Part shown: piece by piece, positions 39,759 to 49,911 of the stretch
Layout of the letters: every line of letters begins with the position of its first letter
How positions within the stretch are numbered: the stretch's first letter is position 1
Assembly (NCBI GenBank): GCA_902590355.1
Contig: CACIWI010000004.1
Coordinates: 1-59,845, forward strand
DNA length: 59,845 bases
Source of the DNA: an uncultured Prochlorococcus sp.
Lineage (GTDB): Bacteria > Cyanobacteriota > Cyanobacteriia > PCC-6307 > Cyanobiaceae
Reading direction: 5' to 3'
The notes under the pieces: generated by a model
What the model saw: the letters and a program-made list of their open reading frames with translations, nothing else
Database searches by the model: none
Told to the model about the DNA's origin: nothing
Translations under genes and position numbers: made by a program

Positions 39759-40745
39759 GTGAGATTCCATATTCAACAAGAAAGTGATATCCCAGCATCT
39801 ACTCAACTCTATAATCAAATTTGTTTTGCTATCGCAGCAAGGCATTATCCTCCAGGTCACAGACTTCCCAGTACAAGGCAACTTGCAATGCAGACTGGAC
39901 TCCATCGAAATACTATAAGTAAAGTATACAGACAACTAGAAATAGATGGAGTTGTTGAAGCAATAGCTGGATCAGGTATCTATGTAAGAGATAATCTTAC
40001 TAAAAGAGAATTCAAAAAATCAATTTACTCAAAAGAGAAGACAAGAAAACTACCAGATCAAGAAGCAAAGAAGGTTATTGACAACTTGATAAATCTTGGA
40101 TGCACTTTACAAGAAACCAGAGATATATTGACCAATGAAATTGATTGGCGTATTAAGTGTGGATCAAGAATCATAGTAAGTACTCCTAGAGAGGATATTG
40201 GCGCTTCTATGCTAATCGCAGAAGACCTTTCTACAACTGTAAATGTACCAGTAGAAGTTGTTCCTATGGAAGAATTAGAAAAAGTTTTGAGTAATTCAAA
40301 TAATGGTACGATTGTCACAAGCAGATATTTCATACAGCCTTTAGAAAAAGTTGCCAAGCAACATGGAGTGCGCGCTATTTCAGTTGACTTGAGCGACTTT
40401 CAAAAAGAATTGAAAATCCTCAAAGAATTAAATACTGGAAGTTGTGTGGGTATTGTAAGTATAAGTCCTGGTTTATTGAGAGCAGCAGAAGTAATTATAC
40501 ACAGCATGCGAGGTGGTGAATTAATGCTTATGACAGCAGTCTCAGATAACAAAAGTAGATTACTATCACTTTTAAAGGCTTCGAACCATATAGTGTGTGA
40601 TGGACCTAGTCTATCAGTTGTAGAAAACACATTATTAAACAATCGTTCTCAATTGATGAGATTACCTCAAATAATTTGTGCTAAAAATTATTTAAGTATC
40701 GAGACAATAAATCAATTAAAAAAAGAAATAGGTGTCATCAATTAA
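39759..40745 (+). CDS. GntR-family transcriptional regulator
   Basis: This 328-residue regulator starts at a GTG and has an N-terminal GntR winged helix-turn-helix (about residues 8-78; PASTQLYNQICFAIAARHYPPGHRLPS; ARHYPPGHRLPSTRQLAMQ; HRNTISKVYRQLEIDGVVEA; GSGIYV). The remaining 240 residues do not resemble the usual FadR, HutC, MocR or YtrA effector domains. They alternate strands and helices in a Rossmann/periplasmic-binding-like manner (RIIVSTPREDIGASMLIAEDL; NNGTIVTSRYFIQPLEKVAKQ; GSCVGIVSISPGLLRAAEVII). It lies 6 bases before cysE on the same strand, so regulation of serine or cysteine metabolism is a reasonable guess. Operator and ligand are unknown. Confidence 0.85.
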   Translation: MRFHIQQESDIPASTQLYNQICFAIAARHYPPGHRLPSTRQLAMQTGLHRNTISKVYRQLEIDGVVEAIAGSGIYVRDNLTKREFKKSIYSKEKTRKLPDQEAKKVIDNLINLGCTLQETRDILTNEIDWRIKCGSRIIVSTPREDIGASMLIAEDLSTTVNVPVEVVPMEELEKVLSNSNNGTIVTSRYFIQPLEKVAKQHGVRAISVDLSDFQKELKILKELNTGSCVGIVSISPGLLRAAEVIIHSMRGGELMLMTAVSDNKSRLLSLLKASNHIVCDGPSLSVVENTLLNNRSQLMRLPQIICAKNYLSIETINQLKKEIGVIN

Positions 40746-40751
40746 ACCAAA

Positions 40752-41486
40752 ATGTTAAAAACTTTAAAATCAGATATAGAAATTATCAGAGAGAGAGATC
40801 CTGCCGCTAGAGGGATAATAGAGATATTTCTTTGCTACCCTGGCTTTCAATCTATAGTTATTCATAGGTTTACGCATAAATTATGGCAATTTAAGATTCC
40901 TTTGATTCCTCGCTTGTTAAGTCATACCAATAGGCTATTAACAGGCATCGAAATACATCCTGGAGCAAAAATTGGTAAACGGGTTTTCATAGATCATGGT
41001 ATGGGAGTTGTTATTGGAGAAACAGCCGAGATAGGAAATAATTGTTTGCTATATCAGGGAGTTACATTAGGAGGAACTGGTAAAAGTCATGGAAAAAGAC
41101 ACCCCACCTTGATGGAAAATGTTGTAGTAGGGGCAGGAGCAAAAGTTCTCGGATCAATCAAAGTTGGCTCTAATACACGTATTGGTGCGGGTTCAGTTGT
41201 TGTTCGTAATGTGGAAGCGAATAGCACAGTCGTTGGAGTTCCTGGCAGAGTCATACATCAAAGTGGCGTAAAGATAAACCCATTAGCTCACTCTGCTTTA
41301 CCTGATGCTGAAGCTAATGTGATAAAAAATTTAATGGACAGAATAGACTTCCTTGAAAATGAAATTCTTAAATTACAAAAAACTCTTCAATGTTTAGTTA
41401 ACTCAGAATCAATTGATATTTCTCAACTAGGTGACGCTCAAAATCTTAAAGACAAAGAAATAATAGAATTTCTTGGAGATGATTAA
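40752..41486 (+). CDS. cysE: Serine O-acetyltransferase
   Basis: CysE acetylates serine with acetyl-CoA to give O-acetylserine, the acceptor of sulfide in cysteine synthesis. The 244-residue protein has an N-terminal helical segment (RDPAARGIIEIFLCYPGFQSIVIHR) and a left-handed beta-helix of hexapeptide repeats (IHPGAKIGKRVFIDHGMGVVIGETAEIGNNCLLYQGVTLGGTG) with the catalytic HGKRHPT loop. The C-terminal tail (about 60 residues, ending in acidic residues) is less conserved. It starts 6 bases after the GntR gene and ends 8 bases before the convergent secA. Confidence 0.95.
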   Translation: MLKTLKSDIEIIRERDPAARGIIEIFLCYPGFQSIVIHRFTHKLWQFKIPLIPRLLSHTNRLLTGIEIHPGAKIGKRVFIDHGMGVVIGETAEIGNNCLLYQGVTLGGTGKSHGKRHPTLMENVVVGAGAKVLGSIKVGSNTRIGAGSVVVRNVEANSTVVGVPGRVIHQSGVKINPLAHSALPDAEANVIKNLMDRIDFLENEILKLQKTLQCLVNSESIDISQLGDAQNLKDKEIIEFLGDD

Positions 41487-41494
41487 TTCTTTAG

Positions 41495-44326
41495 TTAATT
41501 TTTTTCATTAACGTCAGTTTTAGGTTGAAACATAAACATTGAATAAATAACATTTCGTCTCATATTAGTCATCATTTCCAGGAACATGTCATATCCTTCG
41601 TTTTTATATTCGATTAATGGATCTTTTTGACCATAACCCCTCAATCCGACTGATTCCCTCAAGGAATCCATTGATTGAAGATGTTCTCGCCATAAATTAT
41701 CGATTTGCTGCAAAATGAAAAATCTTTCAGCTTCTCTCATTAATCCTGGACGAATCTTCTCTATTTGAGATTCCTTCAAATCATAAGATATTCGTAACTG
41801 CTCCTGTAAATAGTTTTTTAATTCTTCTACTGAAAGTAAATTAACATCTTCAACTTTAAGATCATCTAATAAATATATGAATTCTTTGACTTTAGAAATT
41901 AATTGATTAATATTCCATTCTTCAGGTGGAAGATCAGGATTAATATAAGCCTCTACAATTTCGCTCATTGTTCTCTCTCCGTATCCAATTACTTGCCTCT
42001 TTAAATCAATTCCTTGTAAAACTCTTAGTCTTTCGCTATACACAGCTTTCCTTTGATTATTCATTACCTCGTCATATTCGAAAACTTGTTTTCTAATATC
42101 GTAATAATAGGTCTCTACTTTCTTTTGAGCACTTTCTAGAGACCTAGTAAGCATCCCTGATTCGATAGGCATATCTTCGTCAACCCTAAATGCATTCATA
42201 AGATTTGCTACCCTGTCTCCTCCAAAAATTCTTAATAAATTATCTTCCAAAGATAAAAAGAATCTCGTACTTCCAAGATCACCTTGTCTTCCCGCTCTAC
42301 CTCTAAGTTGATTATCCACTCTTCTTGATTCATGTCTCTCAGTACCAATAACATGTAAACCGCCAACTTCTCTCACTTTTTTCTCTTCATGAATCAAAAC
42401 TTTTTCATATTCTTTCCTTACATCAGATAAAGATTCTCTCAAAAGCTTTATCATTTGATCTTCGGTTGGTGCTTTTTCTGCAGCTGTAGCTATCTTGTCA
42501 TCAAGTTCTAAGATAGAAAGTTCTCTCTCTCCCCAATTTTCAACAAGTTTATTAGATAAAAGAGCAAGTTTTTTTTCAATCCCTTCATCTAATTTGCAAG
42601 GAAATAGACTAGTTGATGAGTCTGCAATATTCTTTTTCAAATTTGAGCCCACCTTTGAAGAAAAACCTCCTTTAGATTTTAAAGTTCTTTGTTTAGGTAT
42701 TGGTGGTTTATGCTCATTATCTGGCCTTACTAGCAATGGAACTAAAATCTCCTTTAATTTAAGTCTTGCCATATAGTCACTATTACCACCGAGAATAATA
42801 TCTGTACCCCTCCCAGCCATATTAGTCGCAATGGTAACAGCACCTGCTCTACCTGCCTGAGCAACAATTTCTGCTTCACGTTCAACATTCTCTGGCTTAG
42901 CATTTAATAAATTATGTGGGATTTTTTCTTTGGTTAAAAGGGAACTTAATAACTCACTTTTTTCAACACTTGTTGTACCAACTAAAACAGGTCTTCCTTC
43001 TAGATGTATTTGTGCGGTTTCTTTAGCAACTGCCTTCCATTTACCTATCTCAGTCTTAAATACTTGGTCAGACCAATCTTGTCTCTTCCTTATTTGATTC
43101 GTCGGTATGACTGTTGTTTCTAATTTATAAGTTTTTTCAAATTCAACCTCCTCTGTTTTTGCAGTTCCTGTCATACCTGCAAGACCAGGATATAAGAGAA
43201 AAAAATTCTGATAAGTAATGGATGCTAATGTTTGCGTTTCAGGCTGAATTTTAAGATTCTCTTTTGCTTCTATTGCTTGATGTTGTCCGTCACTCCAACG
43301 CCTTCCTGGCATTACCCGACCTGTAAATTCATCGACTATCACAGCTTCATCTTTTTTAATAATGTAATTTACGTCTCTAATAAATAATTCTTTGGCTTTT
43401 AAAGCATTAGTTATATAGTGTGCCCATGGATCTTGAGGATTATATAAATCATTAACTCCCAAATATTCTTCACATTTAGCGAAACCTTGATCAGTTAATA
43501 TGCAGCTCCTCTGCTTTTCATCAACTTCATAATCCCCTTCAGGATCAATCCCATCTTTACTTAATTCTTTTGCTTTAACTAATGCCAAAGCTAATTCTGA
43601 AGCTTTTTGATATTTTTCTTGGGGTCTTTCAACTTGACCAGAAATAATTAAAGGTGTTCTTGCCTCATCAATTAATATTGAATCAACCTCATCAATTACG
43701 CAGTAATTAAATTTTCTTTGAACCACCTCAATAATATCAGTAGCCATATTATCTCTTAAATAATCAAATCCTAATTCTGAATTTGTGGCATAAGTTATAT
43801 CACAATCATAATTTTTCTTTCTCTCAACTGGATTCATATCTTGCTGAATCAAACCAACGGATAAACCTAAAAAACGATGAACTTGTCCCATCCACTCTGC
43901 ATCCCTTCTAGCTAAATAGTCATTTACAGTAACAACATGAACACCTTTTCCAGTAAGAGCATTTAAATAACAAGGTAATGTTGCGACAAGAGTTTTTCCT
44001 TCTCCAGTCTTCATCTCTGCAATTTGACACTCATTTAAAACCATCCCGCCTATTAACTGAACATCAAAATGTCTCATATCAAGAACACGTTTGCTTGCTT
44101 CTCTCACAATTGCAAAGGCTTTAGGAAGAAATTCTTCTAGAAGTTCTTTTTGCTTTTTAAAATCTAATTCTGCTGAAATATTTGATTTAAGATTTTGAGT
44201 TTCTTTTCTCAGCTCATCATCAGTAAGTTGAGAAATTTCTTCTTCTAAAAAATTTATCTCTTCCACTATTGGTTGATAGCGCTTTAACTTTCGTGTATTC
44301 GGATCTCCCAACAAAAGTTTTAGCAT
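41495..44326 (-). CDS. secA: Preprotein translocase ATPase SecA
   Basis: SecA is the motor that drives unfolded preproteins through SecYEG in the cytoplasmic and thylakoid membranes. The 943-residue protein shows Walker A ([15 protein letters not shown]), [12 protein letters not shown] (DEAD motif), the preprotein cross-linking domain, [26 protein letters not shown] and [24 protein letters not shown]. Between the second ATPase motifs there is a cyanobacterial insertion of about 70 residues ([17 protein letters not shown] to [11 protein letters not shown]). The C-terminal zinc-binding tail of enterobacterial SecA is absent. It converges on cysE and diverges from the GNAT gene. Confidence 0.97.
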   Translation of the reverse strand: MLKLLLGDPNTRKLKRYQPIVEEINFLEEEISQLTDDELRKETQNLKSNISAELDFKKQKELLEEFLPKAFAIVREASKRVLDMRHFDVQLIGGMVLNECQIAEMKTGEGKTLVATLPCYLNALTGKGVHVVTVNDYLARRDAEWMGQVHRFLGLSVGLIQQDMNPVERKKNYDCDITYATNSELGFDYLRDNMATDIIEVVQRKFNYCVIDEVDSILIDEARTPLIISGQVERPQEKYQKASELALALVKAKELSKDGIDPEGDYEVDEKQRSCILTDQGFAKCEEYLGVNDLYNPQDPWAHYITNALKAKELFIRDVNYIIKKDEAVIVDEFTGRVMPGRRWSDGQHQAIEAKENLKIQPETQTLASITYQNFFLLYPGLAGMTGTAKTEEVEFEKTYKLETTVIPTNQIRKRQDWSDQVFKTEIGKWKAVAKETAQIHLEGRPVLVGTTSVEKSELLSSLLTKEKIPHNLLNAKPENVEREAEIVAQAGRAGAVTIATNMAGRGTDIILGGNSDYMARLKLKEILVPLLVRPDNEHKPPIPKQRTLKSKGGFSSKVGSNLKKNIADSSTSLFPCKLDEGIEKKLALLSNKLVENWGERELSILELDDKIATAAEKAPTEDQMIKLLRESLSDVRKEYEKVLIHEEKKVREVGGLHVIGTERHESRRVDNQLRGRAGRQGDLGSTRFFLSLEDNLLRIFGGDRVANLMNAFRVDEDMPIESGMLTRSLESAQKKVETYYYDIRKQVFEYDEVMNNQRKAVYSERLRVLQGIDLKRQVIGYGERTMSEIVEAYINPDLPPEEWNINQLISKVKEFIYLLDDLKVEDVNLLSVEELKNYLQEQLRISYDLKESQIEKIRPGLMREAERFFILQQIDNLWREHLQSMDSLRESVGLRGYGQKDPLIEYKNEGYDMFLEMMTNMRRNVIYSMFMFQPKTDVNEKN

Positions 44327-44499
44327 AAGTAAAAGTCCTTTAAAAATTCATCCTATTACAAACATTATAAATTAGTGCGTTACAACAGAATGAAGAAAAC
44401 TATTATCTCTTTATTTTATAGAAACTATCGATTAAGGTATTTAGATTAAAGTCACAAAAATAACCTAGCTGACATCACTTTTCAAAAATCTTTTAATAA

Positions 44500-44955
44500 A
44501 TGAAAGAAATATCTCTAATCAAACATGCCAAAGGCGCTTTAGGGTTAAGGGTTTTTGGATTAGGTCCTAATCTTAAACCAACGAATGGATTAATTAAGCT
44601 ACAAAAATTACTAGATAGCAACGCTTTCTGGGCAAAAAATAGAACAATTCATGATCTAAAAAAATGTCTTGCTAACAGTGATGTCGTAATAAGTCTTTGG
44701 GTTGGTAAGGAAATAGTTGGTTTTGGTAGAGCTTTAACCGATGGAATTTACCGCGGAGTCCTTTGGGATATTGTTATAGATCAAAATCACCAAGGCAAAG
44801 GTTTTGGCACATTAATTGTAAAAAATCTTTTATCTTCTAAAAAAATTAAAAATACAAAAAAATTATATTTAATGACTACAAATAAAAAATTGTTTTATTC
44901 TCAATTTGATTTTAAAGAAGTTAATTCTCAAAATTTATTGATTCGTGAAATATAA
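44500..44955 (+). CDS. GNAT-family N-acetyltransferase
   Basis: This 151-residue protein is a GCN5-related acetyltransferase that uses acetyl-CoA on an unknown amine. The acetyl-CoA-binding motif A is LWDIVIDQNHQGKGFGTLIVKNLL (residues 88-110, Q/R-x-x-G-x-G/A as QGKGFG), preceded by VVISLWVGKEIVGFGRAL. LYLMTTNKKLFYSQFDFKEV ends the fold (motif B). No fused domain is seen. It stands alone, 173 bases from divergent secA, and converges on the NTF2-like gene with a hairpin between. The substrate may be a protein N-terminus, an antibiotic-like amine or a metabolite. Confidence 0.8.
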   Translation: MKEISLIKHAKGALGLRVFGLGPNLKPTNGLIKLQKLLDSNAFWAKNRTIHDLKKCLANSDVVISLWVGKEIVGFGRALTDGIYRGVLWDIVIDQNHQGKGFGTLIVKNLLSSKKIKNTKKLYLMTTNKKLFYSQFDFKEVNSQNLLIREI

Positions 44956-44960
44956 AGCAC

Positions 44961-44980
44961 TTTGTTTCTAAAGAAACAAA
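44961..44980. repeat. Hairpin between convergent GNAT and NTF2-like genes
   Basis: A perfect 8-bp stem (TTTGTTTC at 44961-44968, GAAACAAA at 44973-44980) with a 4-base loop lies 6 bases after the GNAT stop and 2 bases before the NTF2-like stop codon. It sits where a bidirectional terminator would be, but no T-run follows in either direction, so it may instead protect 3' ends. Confidence 0.45.
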
Positions 44981-44981
44981 A

Positions 44982-45413
44982 TCAAGATACAAATTTATTA
45001 TAAAGCCATCTTATAAAAGGTCCTAAGATAGGAACTGGTCCAAAAGTTGGTCCGCAAAAATCAAAGTAATCTCTGTGCTCTTTAATTAATCCATTTTCAC
45101 CAAATATTAAACGAGTAGTTCCAGGATAAATAAATTCTTTACCCATAATTTTTAAACCCATAGTCCATTCAACAAATCCACAATCCCCAGTTATGGAAAT
45201 TGCATGAGTTTCTAAAAAAACATCATCACATCTTTTAACTAGCTTTTCTTGAGCTTTAACATAAGAATCTAAGCCCTCTGTTTCCTGAGTTGGGTCTGTA
45301 AAAATAACATTCTCATTATAAAATTCAGCCCATTTTTGTTTTGTTGGTGCATCTGTACCATAAGGTTTAGTAAATAATCCCTTTAAATCCTCAATAGAAA
45401 TTACTCTTGTCAT
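44982..45413 (-). CDS. NTF2-like / SnoaL-type domain protein
   Basis: The 143-residue protein has the cone-shaped NTF2-like fold signature: the N-terminal helix (DLKGLFTKPYGTDAPTKQKWAEFY), the NVIFTDPTQETEGLDSYV segment and strands GFVEWTMGLKIMGKEFIYPGTTRLIFGENGLIKEHRDYF. Proteins of this superfamily bind small hydrophobic ligands or catalyse isomerisation or decarboxylation. The end, ILGPFIRWLYNKF, is hydrophobic and may touch a membrane. It is transcribed alone, 46 bases downstream of tRNA-Gly on the same strand. Function unknown; the fold call is moderately sure. Confidence 0.75.
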   Translation of the reverse strand: MTRVISIEDLKGLFTKPYGTDAPTKQKWAEFYNENVIFTDPTQETEGLDSYVKAQEKLVKRCDDVFLETHAISITGDCGFVEWTMGLKIMGKEFIYPGTTRLIFGENGLIKEHRDYFDFCGPTFGPVPILGPFIRWLYNKFVS

Positions 45414-45458
45414 TACGAAATTATCTTTAAAAATATTCTAAAAGATACAAACATTAAA

Positions 45459-45530
45459 AGCGGATGAAGAGATTCGAACTCTCGACATTCTCCTTGGCAA
45501 GGAGATGCTCTACCACTGAGCTACATCCGC
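45459..45530 (-). tRNA. tRNA-Gly (GCC anticodon)
   Basis: The minus strand forms a 72-nt cloverleaf. The acceptor stem is GCGGATG/CATCCGC, the D stem GCTC/GAGC, the anticodon stem TCTCC/GGAGA around loop TTGCCAA (anticodon GCC), and the T arm GAGAG-TTCGAAT-CTCTT with one wobble. The discriminator is U, as usual for bacterial tRNA-Gly. No CCA is encoded. It reads GGC and GGU codons. Confidence 0.96.
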
Positions 45531-45592
45531 ACAACTTTTCTATTTTATCTCAAAGAAGGGCTTAATAAGAAAAATAATTATTTTTTTTTTAA

Positions 45593-46069
45593 CTAATTTA
45601 AATTTTTAATTAAGGATCCCATCTCAATTGCTTGTAAAGCATAATTCCAACCAAGATTATTTTTAATCCCTGCTCTTTCTAGAGCCTGCTGCATAGTATC
45701 AGTAGTTAAAACTCCAAAAATAATTGGAATATTATTTTCATTTGAAACTTGTGAAATACCTTTGCTCGCCTCAGATATAACTACATCATAGTGGGAAGTT
45801 TCACCACGGATCACAGCCCCAAGAGCAATTACTACGTCATAACTCTTTTTTTTCATGAGGGTTTTAGCTGCGATTGGTAATTCAAATGAACCAGGAACCC
45901 AAACTATATCTACTTGATTGCTTATTTCAGAAGTATCTAAACCATGTCTTTTTAAACAATCAAGACAACCAGATAGAATTTTATTTGTAATTAAATCATT
46001 AAATCTTGCTATTACAATCCCAACTTTTAAAGTAGATGCATTAGTAAAAGAACCCTCAAAAATAGCCAT
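45593..46069 (-). CDS. ribH: 6,7-dimethyl-8-ribityllumazine synthase
   Basis: RibH condenses 5-amino-6-ribitylaminouracil with dihydroxybutanone phosphate in riboflavin synthesis. It usually assembles into large shells. The 158-residue protein has [49 protein letters not shown] (catalytic histidine-containing block) and [20 protein letters not shown]. Length is typical. It follows psbZ by 49 bases on the same strand and so probably shares its promoter. No FMN riboswitch is seen. Confidence 0.96.
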   Translation of the reverse strand: MAIFEGSFTNASTLKVGIVIARFNDLITNKILSGCLDCLKRHGLDTSEISNQVDIVWVPGSFELPIAAKTLMKKKSYDVVIALGAVIRGETSHYDVVISEASKGISQVSNENNIPIIFGVLTTDTMQQALERAGIKNNLGWNYALQAIEMGSLIKNLN

Positions 46070-46118
46070 TAAATTTTACTTCGATATATTAATAGATTCT
46101 CACGAAAAGGTATTAAGT

Positions 46119-46316
46119 TCAAACTAATGAAGAAACTATCCCTGTAACAAAAACCAAAACAACCCAAACAGCAGCAATAGAATAAATTTTTCTCCTACTT
46201 TCTTTCTGTCCTTCCTCAGTAGAAGGTTGAGTCACATATAGAACGGGCACTCCAACTACTGCAATTAAAGAAGCAAATAATAGAGCATTTACGAAGAAAA
46301 AGTTAACAGCCTGCAT
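46119..46316 (-). CDS. psbZ: Photosystem II reaction center protein PsbZ
   Basis: PsbZ is a two-helix thylakoid subunit of photosystem II that stabilises the supercomplex and its antenna contacts. This 65-residue protein has helices at about residues 5-25 (FFFVNALLFASLIAVVGVPVL) and 42-62 (IYSIAAVWVVLVFVTGIV), joined by a polar loop with YVTQPSTEEGQKESRRK. Size and pattern match the family, although the loop is slightly different from freshwater species. It diverges from mutS; a perfect TATAAT lies about 23-28 bases upstream. Confidence 0.88.
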   Translation of the reverse strand: MQAVNFFFVNALLFASLIAVVGVPVLYVTQPSTEEGQKESRRKIYSIAAVWVVLVFVTGIVSSLV

Positions 46317-46338
46317 AATTCAGTCTTAGGTTTCAAAT

Positions 46339-46344
46339 ATTATA
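46339..46344 (-). promoter_or_regulatory. Candidate psbZ promoter -10 (TATAAT)
   Basis: A perfect TATAAT on the minus strand begins 28 bases upstream of the psbZ ATG and would start transcription about 15 bases before the gene. No good -35 box is present. It may also serve ribH, which follows psbZ. Confidence 0.4.
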
Positions 46345-46456
46345 AATACTATAATCTCATGAAAATGATAATTTTTAGAGAAAATTTACATACTTTAGCC
46401 ACTTTAAATGCAAAAAAAAAATTTCTACCTAATATCTATTTAGGAATTAAAAAAGT

Positions 46457-49174
46457 ATGCAAGAAGATACGATAATTCAAAAGAATTTATTTGCGATTGG
46501 CGATGATAATAATGAGCAAAAAGAAATAACAAAAATTCCAGAAGATTTATCTTTGGAAGATCTAAAAAAAGAATCGCAAAAAAGACCTAGACAAAGAAAA
46601 AATTCAACAAATTTAATAAATCAATTCAAGACAGATTTAGTTTCAAATAACAAAAATGTTTGCATTAATGAAAAATCTTATAGCTATAAAACAGTTTCAA
46701 AACTTAAATTGACTCCTATTATGAAGCATTATGTAACTCTAAAAGAAGAAAATAAAGATAGGTTATTACTGTATAGATTAGGAGATTTTTTTGAATGTTT
46801 TTTTGAGGACGCTGTATTAATATCTAACCTTTTAGAAATAACGCTTACCAGCAAAGATGCTGGCAAAGAGATTGGTAAGATCCCGATGGCAGGGGTTCCC
46901 CATCATGCAATGGAGAGATACTGTGCTGATTTAATTAAAAAAAATTATTCTGTGGTTATATGCGATCAGTTAGAAAAAAGTTCTGGAAATTATGGGACTC
47001 CAATTAAAAGAGGAATAACAAGAATAATTACTCCTGGAACCGTAATTGAAGAGGGGATGTTGATAGCAAAGAAAAATAATTGGATTACTGCTATTTACTT
47101 ATCCGAAGAAAACTCAGATGAATCTTATGAATGGGGTATATCTAAAGCTGATGTAAGCACAGGAGAATTAGTAACTTTAGAAGGCCAATCTCTGTCAAAA
47201 CTATTTGATGAAATTATTAAATTAGATTCTTCAGAAATCATTGTAGGAAGCAATGCAGTAAGAAATTTATTAATTAAAAGAAATAGTCAAATTACATACA
47301 CTGTTTCTCAAGAGACTAATTTTGGAATTAATGAAGCAAATTATCTAATAAAAAATTATTTCCAAATTGCAAACCTAGAGGGAATAGGACTTAAAAATTT
47401 AAACAATGCAACTAGATCACTTGGAGGTTTATTAAATTATTTAGAAAAAATTAATCCTTCAAATTTAGATAAAGATTCTTCTTTAAAAATCTCATTAGAC
47501 TTTCCACAAATCCAATATGGTCACAACAAATTAATTATTGATTATCAAACTCAAAAGAACTTAGAAATCAAAAATACACAACGAGAAAACAATTATGTAG
47601 GTTCGCTACTATGGAGTATTGATAGAACTTATACTTGCATGGGTGCAAGGTGTTTAAGAAGGTGGATAGATTCACCACTATTAAACATTAATGAAATTTA
47701 TAAAAGACAAAATATAATTAAAAACTTTATTGAATCTAAACAATTACGTACAGATACCCAAAATTTACTTAGAGCAATGGGGGATTTAGAAAGACTTGCA
47801 GGTAGAGCTTGTGCAGGTCATGCAAGTCCAAGAGACTTAATTGCGATAGCTGAAGGTTTAAAAAAATTGCCTAGACTAAAATCCATAATTGAATTATTTA
47901 AATATGATCTCCCAGATTGGACTGATCAATTAAAAAATATTGATGAAGGACTCTTAGAATTAGCCGATACTATAAGTTTTAAACTAATAGAAAATCCTCC
48001 TCTAAATATTAGTGAAGGAGGCATGATCCACGATGGTGTTGACAATATTTTAGATGGTTTACGCAATTTAATGGATGATTACTCTGAGTGGCTAAATAAA
48101 GAGGAATTAAAAGAAAGGAAAATTAGCAAAATTTCAAACCTAAAAATTCAATTTCATAAAAATTTTGGTTATTACATTTCTATAAATAAGTCAAAAGTTA
48201 ATTTAGCTCCACAACATTGGATCAAAAGGCAAACACTTACTAATGAAGAAAGGTTTATCACTTCAGAAATTAAAAATAAAGAAAATAAGATTTTCCAAAT
48301 AAAAAGTAGAGCTTCATTAAAAGAATATGAAATTTTCTGCGAATTAAGAAATATAGTTGCTGAAAAAACAAAACAAATAAGATCAATCGCAAAATCCATA
48401 GCATCTCTTGATGCACTGCTTGGTTTATCAATTACTTCAGTAGAAAACAATTTTATAAAACCTTCATTAATACCAATAAATGATTCAAGCACAAAAAATA
48501 GTACAAAAATTATCGCAGGAAGAAATCCAATTGTAGAGCAATTGTTAAGTGATAAAAAGTTTGTAGCAAACGATGTCTCTTTTGAGGAAACTCAAAAATT
48601 AATTATATTAACCGGTCCCAATGCAAGCGGAAAAAGTTGCTTTATAAGACAACTTGGTTTAATACAAATTCTCACACAAATTGGGAGCTTTGTTCCTGCT
48701 AATAATGCTGAAATCAAGATTGTAGATAGGATTTTCACAAGAATTGGGGCGGTTGATGATCAATCATCCGGACAATCAACATTTATGGTAGAAATGTCTG
48801 AAACTGCATCAATTCTAAATCAGGCAACTTCTAGCTCACTAGTTTTACTTGATGAGATAGGTAGAGGAACATCTACTTTTGATGGACTTGCAATAGCTTG
48901 GTCAGTAAGTGAATATCTTGCAAAAAAAATTCAATGTAATACTATTTTTGCTACGCACTATCATGAACTTAATTATTTAAAAAATTCAAATAGAAATATA
49001 CAAAATTTTCAAGTTTTAGTAGAACAAAATAACGACCAGCTAATTTTTAGCCACAGGATTGTTAAAGGGGGCTCAAACAAAAGCTACGGCATAGAAGCAG
49101 CTAAATTAGCAGGAGTTCCAAAAGAAGTTATAGAAAAAGCAAAATCAGTTTTAAATTCTTTAGAAAAAAAATAA
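46457..49174 (+). CDS. mutS: DNA mismatch repair protein MutS
   Basis: MutS recognises mismatches and starts mismatch repair. The 905-residue protein has an N-terminal extension of about 85 residues, low in complexity and with a QKNLF segment at residues 8-12. The mismatch-binding domain follows, with [14 protein letters not shown] (Phe and Glu of the FxE motif kept). Next come the lever and clamp domains and the ATPase with Walker [14 protein letters not shown] near residue 720, [16 protein letters not shown] and [16 protein letters not shown] (Walker B). [10 protein letters not shown] is the final motif. The protein stops directly after the C-terminal helix, so the tetramerisation and clamp-binding tail of E. 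coli MutS is absent. It diverges from psbZ. Confidence 0.95.
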   Translation: MQEDTIIQKNLFAIGDDNNEQKEITKIPEDLSLEDLKKESQKRPRQRKNSTNLINQFKTDLVSNNKNVCINEKSYSYKTVSKLKLTPIMKHYVTLKEENKDRLLLYRLGDFFECFFEDAVLISNLLEITLTSKDAGKEIGKIPMAGVPHHAMERYCADLIKKNYSVVICDQLEKSSGNYGTPIKRGITRIITPGTVIEEGMLIAKKNNWITAIYLSEENSDESYEWGISKADVSTGELVTLEGQSLSKLFDEIIKLDSSEIIVGSNAVRNLLIKRNSQITYTVSQETNFGINEANYLIKNYFQIANLEGIGLKNLNNATRSLGGLLNYLEKINPSNLDKDSSLKISLDFPQIQYGHNKLIIDYQTQKNLEIKNTQRENNYVGSLLWSIDRTYTCMGARCLRRWIDSPLLNINEIYKRQNIIKNFIESKQLRTDTQNLLRAMGDLERLAGRACAGHASPRDLIAIAEGLKKLPRLKSIIELFKYDLPDWTDQLKNIDEGLLELADTISFKLIENPPLNISEGGMIHDGVDNILDGLRNLMDDYSEWLNKEELKERKISKISNLKIQFHKNFGYYISINKSKVNLAPQHWIKRQTLTNEERFITSEIKNKENKIFQIKSRASLKEYEIFCELRNIVAEKTKQIRSIAKSIASLDALLGLSITSVENNFIKPSLIPINDSSTKNSTKIIAGRNPIVEQLLSDKKFVANDVSFEETQKLIILTGPNASGKSCFIRQLGLIQILTQIGSFVPANNAEIKIVDRIFTRIGAVDDQSSGQSTFMVEMSETASILNQATSSSLVLLDEIGRGTSTFDGLAIAWSVSEYLAKKIQCNTIFATHYHELNYLKNSNRNIQNFQVLVEQNNDQLIFSHRIVKGGSNKSYGIEAAKLAGVPKEVIEKAKSVLNSLEKK

Positions 49175-49229
49175 CAACTTAAATTATTATATTAATGCGA
49201 TTTTTGACATTTTTATAAATAAATACTTC

Positions 49230-49853
49230 TTAAATAGTTTCCCTCAATAAGGCGTTAACCGCAGCAGCTGCCATGGCAGCACCTCCTCTAGTTGAATTCA
49301 AAACAATTCTTGGAAGATCGCTAGAAATTAATTTGTTTTTGCTTTTCTCTACTCCGATAAATCCAACAGGCATTCCTATAACTAAACTAGGTAAATCTAT
49401 TGCATTCTCTAAAATATCAATTAAATAAGTTAACGCCGTAGGCGAACTGCCAATAACTACAATAGGTGATTTGCTTCCAGAATTCATGGCGGATAACTCC
49501 TTCCAACCTTCACTTATGCCATATGCAGTTTTAGTTAAGTTTGTATGATTATTTTTTCCAAACCACATACTAGCGGTGAATACTTTATTCCTAGAGGTAT
49601 TTTTTGCCATGGATTTTATTGCTGCTGATGCCATATCAGTATCAGTTAAAATCGGAGCACCATTTTTAAGTGCCTGAAGCCCTTTTTCGCAAGCACCCTC
49701 ACTAAAATTTACAAGATTTTGAACTGAAAAATCTCCTGAAGTATGGACTAATCTCTCTAACACTTTTTTTTCCAAATAATCTAGATTATTGGCTAATAAA
49801 TGAGATCTTATGAATCTGATGCTTTCCAAGAAAATTGGATGATCTATTACCAT
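49230..49853 (-). CDS. cobH: Precorrin-8X methylmutase (CobH/CbiC)
   Basis: CobH moves the methyl group from C11 to C12 of precorrin-8X to give hydrogenobyrinate in cobalamin (pseudocobalamin) synthesis. The 207-residue protein has the catalytic histidine in LERLVHTSGDFSV (His37), DTDMASAAIKS, VVIGSSPTAL and LPSLVIGMPVGFIGVEKSK, ending in NSTRGGAAMAAAAVNALL, all family blocks. Length is typical. It converges on mutS (55-base gap) and diverges from holA (58 bases between starts). The other cob genes are elsewhere. Confidence 0.94.
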   Translation of the reverse strand: MVIDHPIFLESIRFIRSHLLANNLDYLEKKVLERLVHTSGDFSVQNLVNFSEGACEKGLQALKNGAPILTDTDMASAAIKSMAKNTSRNKVFTASMWFGKNNHTNLTKTAYGISEGWKELSAMNSGSKSPIVVIGSSPTALTYLIDILENAIDLPSLVIGMPVGFIGVEKSKNKLISSDLPRIVLNSTRGGAAMAAAAVNALLRETI

Positions 49854-49911
49854 TATATTTAATTTGTGTTAGAAGTAATCATAGTTAATATAAGATTTTT
49901 ATTGAGCTATT

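Noticed and set aside
44327..44499. Hidden small gene in the secA/GNAT divergent spacer
   Set aside because: No open frame of useful length with a plausible start; simply contains the two promoters.
45459..45530. tRNA-Gly as an integration site for a mobile island
   Set aside because: Flanking genes are core (NTF2-like, ribH, psbZ); no repeated tRNA 3' end, integrase or composition shift.
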